The notes under the pieces: model-generated
What the model was told of the DNA's origin: nothing
Seen by the model: only the letters and a program-made list of their open reading frames with translations
The model's database searches: none
Source of the DNA: Campylobacter majalis
Lineage (GTDB): Bacteria > Campylobacterota > Campylobacteria > Campylobacterales > Campylobacteraceae
DNA length: 64,000 bases
Assembly (NCBI RefSeq): GCF_905120465.1
Contig: NZ_CAJHOF010000005.1
Location: 1 to 64,000 of the forward strand
Direction: 5' to 3'
Made by a program: the position numbers and the translations under genes
In this document: piece after piece, positions 1 through 9,470 of the stretch
Layout of the letters: each line of letters starts with the position of its first letter
Position numbering within the stretch: the first letter of the stretch is position 1

Positions 1-2
1 CT

Positions 3-125
3 GTGATAGAGCGAGATATAGGAAATAGTTTGGCTGCGAGTTGGTACATTTTGATCCTTTTAATTGCCGTAATTATATCCAAAAAAGTATTGATTGTGAA
101 ATTTATTCAAAAAACTCAGCGTTAA
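3..125 (+). CDS. C-terminal fragment of an unknown membrane protein (partial, 5' end outside window)
   Basis: An open frame enters from the left edge and ends with TAA at 123-125. It encodes about 40 residues: a hydrophobic segment (around SWYILILLIAVIISKK) followed by a short basic tail, as expected for the last membrane helix of an inner-membrane protein. It overlaps the end of the convergent mqo gene by 23 bp, which is common in compact Campylobacter genomes. Too little is present to name a family, and a chance open frame cannot be excluded. Confidence 0.45.
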   Translation: MIERDIGNSLAASWYILILLIAVIISKKVLIVKFIQKTQR

Positions 126-1446
126 ATTTATCTATATTAAAATTACCATCCAAGTAGGCTACTATATGCTCTAAATCGCTTTTTGCTGTTGCAAAGCAAC
201 TTGTTGCACCAGGGCTTGGTGTCATGTTAAATATAATGCCGTCATTTGTGACTATTTTACCCTCGCCAAATTCCAACTTTCCGCTATTTTTATCGATCAC
301 TTGCGGACGAATACCACCAAAATTTTTAGCATATTTTATATCTTCGATCCTTAGGCTTGGGACTATTTTTCGTGCTTCTTTTACAAAAGCATGTTTGTTG
401 ATAAAAGGAATTTCATATAAGAAATTTTTAATTAAATAGTTTGCAATATCACGGTCTTTTAATAAATCGATAAAAATTTTAGCTATTTTTTTATCAAATT
501 TTAAACACTCAAAAAAATCATAAAAGCTATCCATGCCATGGTATCGCTCAAGCTTTGGCATAACAAGAGCCGTTGGACCAAATCTAGTAAGCTCATTTGC
601 TAGTATATCCGGATCGCCGTGTAGGGCAGCAAATGGAAGCTTGTCATTTTGCACCATATAAACTTTGCCGTTAAGTAGCTTTTTGTTTGCAAAATAAAAG
701 CTTCCAGCTACAGGTAGTGTGCTAAGGTGTTGTGCGTAACCCATTTGATGAGCTAAAAATAACGAGTAGCTACCAGCATTTACGACGACACATGAAGCTG
801 TTATTACGCTATCGTTAGTTTTTAAATAGAACTTATCGCCGATTTTTTTAATCTCTTTTACATTGCAATTTAAATGCAGCTCATAATCATCCTTGCTTAT
901 TGTTTTAGCGTTATTTACTAGACTAACACTCATCGCGCCAAAATCTATCGTCGTGTATTGTCCTACTCTAGCACCCATGGCTAAAATTTTCTCACTTCGT
1001 TCGCTTTTATGATCTTTAAAAACGACGTTTGGCTCTATACTTTTTAGCTCGTTTTTATCAAAAAGCTCTAAATACGGATAAATTTCTTTAAAAATTTCAA
1101 AACGACTTTGTATTAAGTCGCACTCTTTTTCGCCTACACCAAGAACCATTTTTTGATGAGAGAACATAAATTTGTTCTCATAATTGTATTTTAGTGCATA
1201 TTTAATTGGCATTTGAGCAATTTTTGCGACTGATTTTGCCTTATCAAATGAGTAATTTGTCTCAATATCGCCTGAGTGAATTGTTTGGGAATTGCACTCG
1301 CCCTTTGAGTTTAAAGGTGCTATGGTGTCATATTTTTCAAGCAAAGCTACACTTTTGATATCAGTAAAATTGGCTAGACAATACATTAAAGCCGAACCAC
1401 TGATGCCGCCACCTATAATTACAACTTCGTAGTGCTTTTGTGACAT
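103..1446 (-). CDS. mqo: FAD-dependent malate:quinone oxidoreductase
   Basis: This 447-residue protein oxidises malate to oxaloacetate and passes the electrons to menaquinone at the inner face of the membrane, replacing NAD-malate dehydrogenase in the TCA cycle. The N-terminus holds the FAD-binding dinucleotide motif GGGISG at residues 12-17. The length is slightly short for the Mqo family, and the divergent Campylobacter type is expected. It is the last gene of a minus-strand run, 9 bp after the Old Yellow Enzyme gene, so the two are probably co-transcribed. Another FAD-dependent 2-hydroxyacid oxidoreductase remains possible, but Mqo is the best fit. Confidence 0.85.
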   Translation of the reverse strand: MSQKHYEVVIIGGGISGSALMYCLANFTDIKSVALLEKYDTIAPLNSKGECNSQTIHSGDIETNYSFDKAKSVAKIAQMPIKYALKYNYENKFMFSHQKMVLGVGEKECDLIQSRFEIFKEIYPYLELFDKNELKSIEPNVVFKDHKSERSEKILAMGARVGQYTTIDFGAMSVSLVNNAKTISKDDYELHLNCNVKEIKKIGDKFYLKTNDSVITASCVVVNAGSYSLFLAHQMGYAQHLSTLPVAGSFYFANKKLLNGKVYMVQNDKLPFAALHGDPDILANELTRFGPTALVMPKLERYHGMDSFYDFFECLKFDKKIAKIFIDLLKDRDIANYLIKNFLYEIPFINKHAFVKEARKIVPSLRIEDIKYAKNFGGIRPQVIDKNSGKLEFGEGKIVTNDGIIFNMTPSPGATSCFATAKSDLEHIVAYLDGNFNIDKFNAEFFE

Positions 1447-1455
1447 TTTTGCCCT

Positions 1456-2475
1456 TTATTTATACGTTCTTGTAAAGGTATTATCGATCAGGTCATACTC
1501 TTTTAGCTCAGACATCATTTGTATAACAAAATTTGGATTTGCTAAAATTGCACGAGAATACGCAACCAAATCACACACATCTCCAAGCAACAACGCTTCG
1601 CTCTCACCAGCTGTTTTTATAAGTCCAACTGCGATAACTGGTATATTTACAGCTTGTTTTATAGCTTTTGCATATTTTGCCTGATATAATGGGGCTATTG
1701 TTGGTGCGTCATTTGTTTGAAAATACACTCCGCCAGATGATATGTGTAAATAGCAAATGCCTAATTTTTCAAGCTCTTTTGATAGCGTAACTATATCATT
1801 TACACTATAATCATCATCTTGCCACGTATATGCACTAAGTCTTACGCCTACTTCGATATCCACAGCATTTTTTATCTCTGTAATTATTTGCTTTAACAGC
1901 AATGTTTTATCTTTGCCATATTCATCATCTCTATCGTTTATTTTCTTGCTTAAAAATTGATTTAGTAAGTATCCGTGAGCTGCATGAATTTCTACCAAGT
2001 CATATCCAGCTTTTTTGGCTCTTATGGCTGCTGATACGAAATTTTGCTTAATTTGTAAAATTTCATCTAAGCTTAATTTTTTTGGTATTTTTGAATTTGG
2101 CGAAAATGCTTGTGTGCTTGGTGCTACTGCTTCAGAGTCTGTGCATTCGCTTTTTCTACCAGCGTGAGCTAGTTGAACCCCGATTTGTGAGCCTAGAGAT
2201 TTTACTAATCTTGTTATGTTTTGATGTGCGGAGATTTGCTCATCGTTGTATAGACCTAAATCGTTGTTTGTTATCCTGCCGCGAGACTCAACCGCTGTTG
2301 CTTCAACTATGATAAGTCCGACGCTACCGATTGCTCTTGCACCGTAGTGTGTTTGATGATACTCGTTTGGTTTGCCGTCGTTGTTTTTGACTTTATAAGT
2401 GCAACTTGGCGCAAAAACCGTGCGATTTGCTAGTGTTAAATTGCCTAGTTTAAATTTTGAAAAAAGTAGCGACAT
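1456..2475 (-). CDS. Old Yellow Enzyme family NADH:flavin oxidoreductase (YqjM/NamA class)
   Basis: A 339-residue TIM-barrel FMN enzyme that reduces activated C=C bonds of alpha,beta-unsaturated carbonyl compounds using NAD(P)H; its physiological substrate is unknown. Visible YqjM-class hallmarks are Cys25 and Tyr27 in APSCTY, HAGRK at 104-108, the substrate-binding pair His164/His167 in HAAHGY, and DEYG at 184-187. The positions nearly coincide with those of B. subtilis YqjM. It lies between htpX and mqo on the same strand. A role in detoxifying electrophiles is inferred from the family, not shown by the sequence. Confidence 0.85.
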   Translation of the reverse strand: MSLLFSKFKLGNLTLANRTVFAPSCTYKVKNNDGKPNEYHQTHYGARAIGSVGLIIVEATAVESRGRITNNDLGLYNDEQISAHQNITRLVKSLGSQIGVQLAHAGRKSECTDSEAVAPSTQAFSPNSKIPKKLSLDEILQIKQNFVSAAIRAKKAGYDLVEIHAAHGYLLNQFLSKKINDRDDEYGKDKTLLLKQIITEIKNAVDIEVGVRLSAYTWQDDDYSVNDIVTLSKELEKLGICYLHISSGGVYFQTNDAPTIAPLYQAKYAKAIKQAVNIPVIAVGLIKTAGESEALLLGDVCDLVAYSRAILANPNFVIQMMSELKEYDLIDNTFTRTYK

Positions 2476-2514
2476 TTTATCTCCTTATTTTAGTTGTTAT
2501 TTAAATTAATCGAC

Positions 2515-3372
2515 TTAGTATTCTCTTAATTGCTTTTGTATCTCGTTTAGTGCAGCTATTCTATCGCTTGTTTTTGGATGTGTGCGAAAAAGTGCTGATA
2601 GTGTTTGTTTGACTGAACCAAATGGATTTATTATAAACATATGTGCTGTTTGTTCGTTTGCCTGGTGCATCGCATAATTTTTAGAGTAGTTTTCTAGTTT
2701 AGATAGTGCTGATGCTAGATGTTGCGGTTTGCCAGTCATCAACGCTGCACCTTTATCTGCTTTAAATTCTCTCTCTCTTGAGATTGCCATTTGTATAATT
2801 GAAGCTGCTAAAGGCATTACAACAGCTGCGATTAGTAGCAAAACAGCATTATTTTTATTTTGTCTTGCATTGCCACTCATTGCACCAAATTTTGCAAAAT
2901 TTGCAAGCATAGCAATTGCACCAGCGATTACAGCAGCGATTGTGCCTGTTAAAATATCGTAGTGTCTTACGTGGCTTAGTTCGTGTGCTATTACGCCTTC
3001 TATTTCATCTTTGTTTAAAATTTCAAGCAATCTTTCTGTTACGGCAACGGCTGCATTGTTTGGATTGCGACCAGTGGCAAATGCGTTTGGAACGCGCTCT
3101 GGTATGATATATACAGCTGGGACTGGAATGTTTGCGTTAAGGCAGAGAGTTTTTACGATATCAAGCAGTCCTTTTGCGTTGTTTTCATCTACTTTTACGG
3201 CTCTGTAGCGTTTTAAGACAATTTTGTCGCTAAAAAAATATGAAAAAAAGTTCATGCCAAGTGCAACCACAAATGCGATAATCATACCTTGCTCACCGCC
3301 CAATGCTGCACCAGCAAACATAAACATTATCATTAAAATACTCATCAAAATTATCGTTTTAAAAAGCTCCAT
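2515..3372 (-). CDS. htpX: HtpX-type M48 membrane zinc metalloprotease
   Basis: A 285-residue inner-membrane protease that degrades misfolded membrane proteins. Two N-terminal hydrophobic segments (about 5-25 and 29-48) precede the zinc motif HELSH at residues 130-134. A second hydrophobic pair (about 142-160 and 177-197) is followed by the third-ligand motif EFKAD beginning near residue 202. Length and order match the HtpX family. The start codon lies inside the end of the upstream 122-aa gene (14 bp overlap), so the two are likely translationally coupled. Nothing unusual is seen in the catalytic residues. Confidence 0.92.
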   Translation of the reverse strand: MELFKTIILMSILMIMFMFAGAALGGEQGMIIAFVVALGMNFFSYFFSDKIVLKRYRAVKVDENNAKGLLDIVKTLCLNANIPVPAVYIIPERVPNAFATGRNPNNAAVAVTERLLEILNKDEIEGVIAHELSHVRHYDILTGTIAAVIAGAIAMLANFAKFGAMSGNARQNKNNAVLLLIAAVVMPLAASIIQMAISREREFKADKGAALMTGKPQHLASALSKLENYSKNYAMHQANEQTAHMFIINPFGSVKQTLSALFRTHPKTSDRIAALNEIQKQLREY

Positions 3373-3727
3373 TTTCTATCCCTTTTTTATAAATTGCTGT
3401 ATCAACTTTTGTGTTAGCTAGTTTTGATAGCTGACTTTCATCGTCGATAACACATGCTATTTTTGCATCAAACATATAAAAATTTGCCAACTCACTAAAG
3501 GCTAGTGCGTCTTTTTGTTCGCATATGATATATTTTGCACCAACGGCATTTGCTATGATGGCTTGGGTTATATCGCTACATATTAGGCTAAACTCATGGC
3601 CTTTTTGCTTTGAAATTTTGATTAAATCTCTGTCGTATCTGTATAAGCAATTTTGACAAATTTCGCTCTCATGCGTGATATAAACTAATGGTTTATATGG
3701 TATTAACTCATCGCCTATTATTTGCAT
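3359..3727 (-). CDS. Unknown 122-aa protein upstream of htpX
   Basis: I do not recognise this family. It is a soluble 122-residue protein with a CxxC pair (ICQNC, residues 23-27) and an alternating beta/alpha pattern suggesting a small Rossmann-like fold, e.g. the strands at SLICSDIT and KYIICEQ. It sits 1 bp after the PP0621-type gene and overlaps htpX by 14 bp, so it is firmly inside the ribA-mqo run. A link to htpX (metal or membrane protein quality control) is only inferred from position. Confidence 0.75.
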   Translation of the reverse strand: MQIIGDELIPYKPLVYITHESEICQNCLYRYDRDLIKISKQKGHEFSLICSDITQAIIANAVGAKYIICEQKDALAFSELANFYMFDAKIACVIDDESQLSKLANTKVDTAIYKKGIENGAF

Positions 3728-3728
3728 T

Positions 3729-3923
3729 TTATCCCTTTATACACTCTTTACAAATATATTTGCCACTGCTTAGTATAGCTTCATCTAATGATATAAAAGT
3801 CCCACATTTATCGCATTGAACAAAACTTTGAACATCTCTTTGCTCGTCTTTTTTTCTACTTTTAAAAAATACTATATATATAATTAACAAAATTACAACA
3901 AGTGTTAAAATTTTCCCTAGCAT
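3729..3923 (-). CDS. PP0621-family small membrane-anchored zinc-ribbon protein
   Basis: A 64-residue protein with one N-terminal membrane helix (residues 4-20) and a charged stretch, followed by a C-terminal four-cysteine motif (CDKC near 38-41 and CKEC near 59-62), which should bind zinc. This layout is that of the PP0621 family, whose function is unknown. Its start overlaps the end of rsmG by 7 bp, supporting co-transcription. The cysteine-rich tail probably faces the cytoplasm, but topology is inferred. Confidence 0.8.
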   Translation of the reverse strand: MLGKILTLVVILLIIYIVFFKSRKKDEQRDVQSFVQCDKCGTFISLDEAILSSGKYICKECIKG

Positions 3924-4447
3924 ACCTTATCCATTAAAATATAATTTCTATTGTGTTTATTAAGCACTTTTGCGTTAAATCCATTTAATTCTTCGGTTAC
4001 GCTTGAGCCTTTGTATAGTAAAAATTTTGTATTTTCATTAAAAAATCCACGTGAAATTTTAACCAAATCAGCTACTTTCATCAATGCTCTTGATGTGATT
4101 AAATCAACTATAAATTTATCTCCATCTTGTAATTTTGTGCTATGAATTATTACGTTTTCTAACCCTAATTCAATCTTTGCAAGGGTCAAAAATGCTGATT
4201 TTTTATGATTTGGCTCATACAGATGCCACTCGCACTCATTAAGCTTCATCGCCAAAAACAGTGCAGGAAATCCAGCTCCACTACCGATATCTATGGCTTT
4301 GTTGGCTGAGATTTCGATCATGTCAAGTATGGCTATGCTATCATTTATCTGCTCGTCAAAATTTTTATAATTTGTTAGACTATGGATTTTGTTATATCTG
4401 TTTAAAATTTCAGAAAATTTCTCGCATTTTTGTTTAAAATCACTCAT
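3917..4447 (-). CDS. rsmG: 16S rRNA (guanine527-N7)-methyltransferase RsmG
   Basis: This 176-residue enzyme uses S-adenosylmethionine to methylate N7 of G527 in the 530 loop of 16S rRNA. The SAM-binding motif DIGSGAGFP lies at residues 53-61. The protein is shorter than E. coli RsmG (about 207 residues), as is usual in Campylobacter. The start overlaps the end of ribA by 8 bp. Loss of RsmG gives low-level streptomycin resistance in other bacteria; the gene looks intact here. Confidence 0.9.
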   Translation of the reverse strand: MSDFKQKCEKFSEILNRYNKIHSLTNYKNFDEQINDSIAILDMIEISANKAIDIGSGAGFPALFLAMKLNECEWHLYEPNHKKSAFLTLAKIELGLENVIIHSTKLQDGDKFIVDLITSRALMKVADLVKISRGFFNENTKFLLYKGSSVTEELNGFNAKVLNKHNRNYILMDKVC

Positions 4448-5012
4448 CTTTTAGCATGTGTCCCATTTGCTCTTGTTTTACTTTTAGATAGTCTTTGTTG
4501 TGTTTGTTTGGCGTGATTACGATAGGTATTCGTGAGACAATTTGCACACATTTTAGTCCGCCCAATTTTTCTGGATTATTTGTAAGAAGATTTATTTTTG
4601 TAATGCCAAAATCTTTTAAAATAATATCAACTATTTCATATGTTCTTTCGTCTGCTTTAAAACCCAATTGATGATTTGCTTGTATGGTATCAAGTCCCTT
4701 ATCTTGCAAACTATATGCGTTTATTTTGTTTAATAGCCCTATATTTCGCCCTTCTTGACGTAAATAAATCACCATGCCACCGTGCTTTTCTATATAATCT
4801 AAACTCGCTTCTAGCTGATCTCTACAATCGCACTTTAAGCTTCCTATTGCATCGCCAGTTAAGCATTCTGAATGAATACGCACATTTACAATCTCGCCAA
4901 ACGGCTCTTTAAATATGGCTAGATGCTCTTTTTCATTCTCTTTGAAGGCTTTAAGTTTGTAATTGCCAAAACGTGAGGGTAGATTTGCTATGTTTGAAAT
5001 TTCTATTTTCAT
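4440..5012 (-). CDS. ribA: GTP cyclohydrolase II (riboflavin synthesis)
   Basis: A 190-residue enzyme that opens the imidazole ring of GTP to form the first intermediate of riboflavin synthesis. The catalytic zinc ligands are visible as Cys50, Cys61 and Cys63 (SEC and KCDC), followed by RDQLEAS and the conserved LRQEGRNIGL segment. The length matches stand-alone RibA, with no fused RibB domain. It heads the minus-strand run and is divergent from hemB across a 61-bp spacer that must hold both promoters. Confidence 0.95.
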   Translation of the reverse strand: MKIEISNIANLPSRFGNYKLKAFKENEKEHLAIFKEPFGEIVNVRIHSECLTGDAIGSLKCDCRDQLEASLDYIEKHGGMVIYLRQEGRNIGLLNKINAYSLQDKGLDTIQANHQLGFKADERTYEIVDIILKDFGITKINLLTNNPEKLGGLKCVQIVSRIPIVITPNKHNKDYLKVKQEQMGHMLKDE

Positions 5013-5073
5013 ACTAAATTAACTCCATTTGTGATACACTTATGGCGATATTTTAGCAAAAAAAGGCAAATTT

Positions 5074-6045
5074 ATGTTTAAACGTTTTAGACGACTTAGA
5101 ATAAATGAAAATTTTAGGCAGATGATTAGACAAACTCATCTTAGTGTTGATGATTTTATATATCCGCTATTTGTTGTGCCTGGTGTCGGCGTGAGAAAAG
5201 AGATTGTTTCGATGCCAGAAGTGTATCAGCTAAGCCTTGATGAAATTTTAAAAGAGTGTGATGAAATTTTAAAACTTGGGATTAAATCGATTATATTGTT
5301 TGGCATACCTAGCACTAAAGACAGTATAGGCTCAGACGCTTTGAGTAATGATGGCATTATCGCTACGGCATTAAGGGCTATAAAGTCAAAATTTCCAGAG
5401 CTTTTTGTTATAACCGATCTTTGTTTTTGTGAATATACAGACCATGGGCATTGCGGGATATTAGATCACGTTCATCAAACCGTAGATAACGATGCAACAC
5501 TTGAAATTTCAGCTCGTCAAGCCATCATACACGCTAGAAATGGAGCCGATATGATAGCTCCAAGTGGTATGATGGACGGCATAATAACAACTTTAAGAAA
5601 AGCTTTAGATGAAAACGGTTATGAAAATTTACCCATTATGAGTTACTCTACAAAATTTGCTTCAGCCTATTATGGACCATTTCGTGATGTGGCTGAATCA
5701 GCGCCGAGTTTTGGCGATAGAAAAACATACCAAATGGATAGTGCAAATCGGTTTGAAGCGATAAATGAGAGCTTAGAAGATGAAAAGCAGGGTGCTGATA
5801 TACTCATGGTAAAACCGGCTTTGGCGTATCTGGATATAATACGTGATATTAAAGAGCGTTCGTTGCTTCCGCTTTGTGTGTATAATGTGAGCGGAGAGTA
5901 TGCTATGCTGCAAGCTGCGGCAAAAGCTGGTGTTATAGATTATGACAAGGTTATGTTAGAGACGCTTTTGGCATTTAAAAGAGCTGGTGCAGATTTAATC
6001 ATCACGTATCATGCAAAACAAGCGGCAAAGTTGCTACGAAAGTAG
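5074..6045 (+). CDS. hemB: Delta-aminolevulinic acid dehydratase (porphobilinogen synthase)
   Basis: A 323-residue enzyme that condenses two molecules of 5-aminolevulinate into porphobilinogen in haem synthesis. The zinc-site cysteines Cys117, Cys119 and Cys127 are present ([12 protein letters not shown]), as are the Schiff-base lysine regions [10 protein letters not shown] and MVKPALAY. A purine-rich AAAAAGG precedes the ATG. It is followed by argF and, two genes later, hemN, so haem genes cluster here as in other Campylobacter genomes. Confidence 0.96.
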   Translation: MFKRFRRLRINENFRQMIRQTHLSVDDFIYPLFVVPGVGVRKEIVSMPEVYQLSLDEILKECDEILKLGIKSIILFGIPSTKDSIGSDALSNDGIIATALRAIKSKFPELFVITDLCFCEYTDHGHCGILDHVHQTVDNDATLEISARQAIIHARNGADMIAPSGMMDGIITTLRKALDENGYENLPIMSYSTKFASAYYGPFRDVAESAPSFGDRKTYQMDSANRFEAINESLEDEKQGADILMVKPALAYLDIIRDIKERSLLPLCVYNVSGEYAMLQAAAKAGVIDYDKVMLETLLAFKRAGADLIITYHAKQAAKLLRK

Positions 6046-6117
6046 TGAAAATTAAGCAAAAATATAACATAATACATTTATAAAATTTTGGTTATAAAAC
6101 AAAATAAGGAGAAGCAG

Positions 6118-7038
6118 ATGCGACATTTTCTTACATTAAATGATTTTACAAAAGATGAAATTTTAGAAATTTTAGATCTAGCTAAAAGCATTAAAGCCGA
6201 GACAAAATCTAAAAATTTCACCAAATATTTACAAAATCAAACACTAGCTATGATATTTGAAAAAAGCTCAACAAGAACAAGGGTGAGTTTTGAAGTTGGC
6301 ATGTATCAGCTTGGTGGTCACGCTCTGTTTTTGTCTAAAAATGATATTCAAATCGGACGCGGTGAGCCTATACGTGACACGGCTAGAGTGATAAGTAGAA
6401 TGTGTGATATGGCTATGCTTAGGGTTGATAAGCATGAGACTTTAGAAGAATTTGCAAAATACTCATCTGTGCCAGTTATAAATGGACTAAGCGATCTTTA
6501 TCATCCTGTTCAGTTAATGGCTGATTATCTAACCATGATAGAGCACAATGCTGGTGATGTTGTGGCTTATGTTGGCGATGGAAATAACATGACTGGCTCG
6601 TGGCTCATGCTTGCTTCAAAGTTAGGGCTTGATCTTAGAATAGCCACACCAAAAGGGTATGAACCAGAAGAGACTATTGTAAAACAAGCTTATGAAAATG
6701 CAAAAGTCTCAGGTGCAAAAATTTTAATCACAAACGATATAAAACAAGCTGTAAAAGATGCTAGTGTCGTGACTACTGATACTTGGGTATCAATGGGACA
6801 AGAGCGTGAAAAAGAGCAAAGAATAAGCTATTTTGATGGATTTATGGTAAATGATAGTGTTATGCAACTAGCAAAAGAGGGTGCGATGTTTTTACACTGC
6901 TTACCAGCATATAGGGGGTATGAAGTGAGCGAAAGTGTGTTTGAAGCACATGCTAATGAGATATTTGACGAGGCTGAAAATAGACTTCATGCACAAAAAG
7001 CGATAATGGTTTGGCTTGATAGACATAGAAATTCTTAA
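6118..7038 (+). CDS. argF: Ornithine carbamoyltransferase
   Basis: A 306-residue enzyme that converts ornithine and carbamoyl phosphate to citrulline in arginine synthesis. The carbamoyl-phosphate motif STRTRVSFE and the ornithine-site motif HCLPAYRG are both present. I place the start at 6118 and not at the earlier in-frame codon at 6088, because AAGGAG lies just upstream of this ATG and the protein then begins MRHFLTLND like its homologues. The cytosolic trimer is the expected form. Confidence 0.95.
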   Translation: MRHFLTLNDFTKDEILEILDLAKSIKAETKSKNFTKYLQNQTLAMIFEKSSTRTRVSFEVGMYQLGGHALFLSKNDIQIGRGEPIRDTARVISRMCDMAMLRVDKHETLEEFAKYSSVPVINGLSDLYHPVQLMADYLTMIEHNAGDVVAYVGDGNNMTGSWLMLASKLGLDLRIATPKGYEPEETIVKQAYENAKVSGAKILITNDIKQAVKDASVVTTDTWVSMGQEREKEQRISYFDGFMVNDSVMQLAKEGAMFLHCLPAYRGYEVSESVFEAHANEIFDEAENRLHAQKAIMVWLDRHRNS

Positions 7039-7047
7039 GGAGCTTTG

Positions 7048-7542
7048 ATGAGTGAGTGCAAAAACACTCTTGAATGTGTAAATAAAAAAATAGACGAAAT
7101 AAGCGGTGGGCTTGGCATAAGTGCCGAAGATAGAACAATATTTCAAATTGTTTCTACTACAAATGAAAATGAAAAATTTCTAAGTTTAAAAAGTGGTTCA
7201 TGGGATGGCGACGAGCCGTGGTTTGGTATTGATGAAGATAATAATATCCATGCAATGGTATCGATAAAATCAATATCAGCATTGATACAAGCTTATAAAA
7301 ATAGCGAGAGAGAAAATTTCAATCTAAGGCTTGAAAAGACAATATGGCAAAATATTCCTGTTGATTTTAATGATGTTTGGGTTGTGGCTATGGATGAGAT
7401 TAAAAAGATAGCCAAGGAAAAAGAAGAAAAGGCATTTAGCGTTGATTTAGATAAGCTTTTACGTGGGATTAAGCGATCTCATCCAAATCTTTTTGTTGAT
7501 ATATCGCAGATGATGAGAGCAAGGGGGATTGAAAATGATTGA
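7048..7542 (+). CDS. DUF2603 (UPF0763) family protein
   Basis: A 164-residue soluble acidic protein of unknown function, restricted to Campylobacter and relatives and usually found between argF and hemN, as here. The start at 7048 is preceded by TTAAGGAGCTTTG, a good ribosome binding site, and is preferred to the TTG one codon earlier. The C-terminus overlaps the start of hemN by 8 bp, implying coupled translation. No catalytic motif is visible. Confidence 0.85.
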   Translation: MSECKNTLECVNKKIDEISGGLGISAEDRTIFQIVSTTNENEKFLSLKSGSWDGDEPWFGIDEDNNIHAMVSIKSISALIQAYKNSERENFNLRLEKTIWQNIPVDFNDVWVVAMDEIKKIAKEKEEKAFSVDLDKLLRGIKRSHPNLFVDISQMMRARGIEND

Positions 7543-8896
7543 TTTTGATGCATATGTGAAGTATTCACGCCCTGGTCCTCGCTACACTAGCTATCCGACG
7601 GCTCCTGAGTTTGGAGAGCATTTTGGATATGATGAATATGTAAATGAGCTAAAAAATCGCGATAAATCACGACCTTTGTCGTTGTATTTTCATTTGCCAT
7701 TTTGTAGATCCGCCTGTTATTTTTGTGGCTGCAATGTGATTTATACAAGCAAAGACGACAAAAAAGAACGCTATATAGATTATTTACAAAAAGAGCTTGA
7801 AATTTTATCAACACATCTTGATACATCTGTGCCTATTTTACAGATGCATTTTGGTGGTGGCACGCCAACGTTTTATAGCGCTACTCAACTTGATAGAATT
7901 ATAAACTTAATAAAAAATAAATTTTCAAACTTTATGATAGATGCCGAGATATCGTGCGAGATTGATCCTAGATTTTTAAACGAAGAACAAATTCAGGTTC
8001 TTACTTCACATGGTTTTAATCGTATAAGTTATGGCGTTCAGGATTTTAACGATAAAGTTCAAACTGAGATACACCGCATACAACCATATGAAGTGACAAA
8101 AAATGCAGTTGATTTGGCACGTAAATACGGAATAAATTCTATAAATATGGATCTTATTTATGGTTTGCCGTATCAAACATTAAAAAGCTTTAAAGATACG
8201 CTTGACAAGGCTTTGACGCTTGATCCTGATAGACTAGCTGTGTTTAATTATGCTCATGTTCCATGGATTAAGAAAAATATGAGAAAATTTGATGAAACAA
8301 CGCTACCTAGTCCAAAAACAAAGCTTGAAATTTTAAAATATACGATTGAATTTTTTACATCAAATGGTTATAAAATGATAGGCATGGATCACTTTGCTAA
8401 GCCAAATGATGAGCTGTTTGCTGCACTTAAAAATGGCACATTGCATAGGAATTTTCAAGGATATACGACAAAGGGTGGCACAGATTTGATTGGCATTGGA
8501 GTAACAAGCATAGGTGAGTGCAAACGCCATTATGCTCAAAATTTTAAAGACCTGGCTGAGTATGAAAAAGCCATAGATGCTGGACGTTTGCCGTATAGTA
8601 AAGGCATATATTTAAGCGATGAAGATTTGCTTAGAAAGTCTGTTATAATGAGCTTGATGAGTAATTTTATGCTTGATATTAAAGCAGTTGAGCAAGAATT
8701 TAATATAGATTTTTTTACTCATTTTAAAGATGAATTAAAAGAGCTTGATAGTCTTAGAGAATTTGTAGAGATTACATCCAATAAAATAGAAGTAAATCAA
8801 ACAGGTTCAATGCTAGTGCGAAATATTGCTATGTGCTTTGACGAGTATTTAAAGAAGATTCCAGAAAATTTACGTAGATTTTCTAAAACTATTTAA
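7535..8896 (+). CDS. hemN: Oxygen-independent coproporphyrinogen III oxidase (radical SAM)
   Basis: A 453-residue radical-SAM enzyme that decarboxylates coproporphyrinogen III to protoporphyrinogen IX without oxygen. The [4Fe-4S] motif CX3CX2C is formed by Cys57, Cys61 and Cys64 ([11 protein letters not shown]), with an adjacent Cys66 as in true HemN. The N-terminal [13 protein letters not shown] is also typical of HemN and not of HemW. I prefer the ATG at 7535 to the TTG at 7529 because of the AGGGGG just upstream. It is the last gene of the run. Confidence 0.95.
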   Translation: MIDFDAYVKYSRPGPRYTSYPTAPEFGEHFGYDEYVNELKNRDKSRPLSLYFHLPFCRSACYFCGCNVIYTSKDDKKERYIDYLQKELEILSTHLDTSVPILQMHFGGGTPTFYSATQLDRIINLIKNKFSNFMIDAEISCEIDPRFLNEEQIQVLTSHGFNRISYGVQDFNDKVQTEIHRIQPYEVTKNAVDLARKYGINSINMDLIYGLPYQTLKSFKDTLDKALTLDPDRLAVFNYAHVPWIKKNMRKFDETTLPSPKTKLEILKYTIEFFTSNGYKMIGMDHFAKPNDELFAALKNGTLHRNFQGYTTKGGTDLIGIGVTSIGECKRHYAQNFKDLAEYEKAIDAGRLPYSKGIYLSDEDLLRKSVIMSLMSNFMLDIKAVEQEFNIDFFTHFKDELKELDSLREFVEITSNKIEVNQTGSMLVRNIAMCFDEYLKKIPENLRRFSKTI

Positions 8897-9470
8897 TTTG
8901 TTGTTGGCTTAATCCATACTTAATAAGACTTTTAATTTCTTATAAAGCTTAGCAATATCATTGTATTTAAATAGTAAGCAAAGCGATGGCTAGTAAAGGG
9001 TTTGTTAAATACTTAAGTCTAAATAAAAGATATGGTCATGAGTAAAGCAAAAGTGGGTATTTAGTCTAAATAATGAGAGTATCAAGAAAGACCAAGTAAT
9101 AACAACATTTATAAAACTCTTTAAAATACTTTAAATTTTGTTTTTTAAATTCTTATTGTAATAAAGATTGTTTTATTTGTTTAAAATGATTTAATAATAT
9201 TAATTTTTAAGAATAATGTCTATTTTTACTTTAATTTTTTTATTTTGAGCAGAAATTTGATTTTTTGGTATATTGTTTTAAAGACTTGAGTAAGTCTTGA
9301 TTTTAATGCTTAAAAGTAATATTTTGGTGACAATTTTTTTATAATTATTATTAAATTTTACTCATAATTAATAAATAATTTAATTTTTAAGAAACTCATT
9401 TAATTTTTGTAAATATTTTTGTTATATAATGGCGACCAAAATTTATTTTTAAAGGAAAAGGATTTTCAAA
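8897..9470 (+). other. 574-bp AT-rich intergenic region before the type I secretion cluster
   Basis: I see no gene here. The left half has a segment at about 8976-9007 resembling the tail of the repeats near 33.9 and 55.4 kb. It also has two near-identical 12-mers ending in GTCTAAATAA, at 9014-9025 and 9062-9073. The right half is very AT-rich and contains the candidate promoter of the secretion operon. Confidence 0.6.
9425..9430 (+). promoter_or_regulatory. Candidate sigma-70 -10 box for the type I secretion operon
   Basis: TATAAT preceded by the T-rich stretch TTTTTGTTA, the usual Campylobacter promoter form in which the -35 is weak. It lies 41 bp before the start codon of the TolC-like gene, which has AAAGGAAAAGGA as a ribosome binding site. 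Confidence 0.6.

Noticed and set aside
7045-7047. TTG start one codon before the DUF2603 protein
   Set aside because: The ATG at 7048 has better ribosome binding site spacing and is the usual start codon type.
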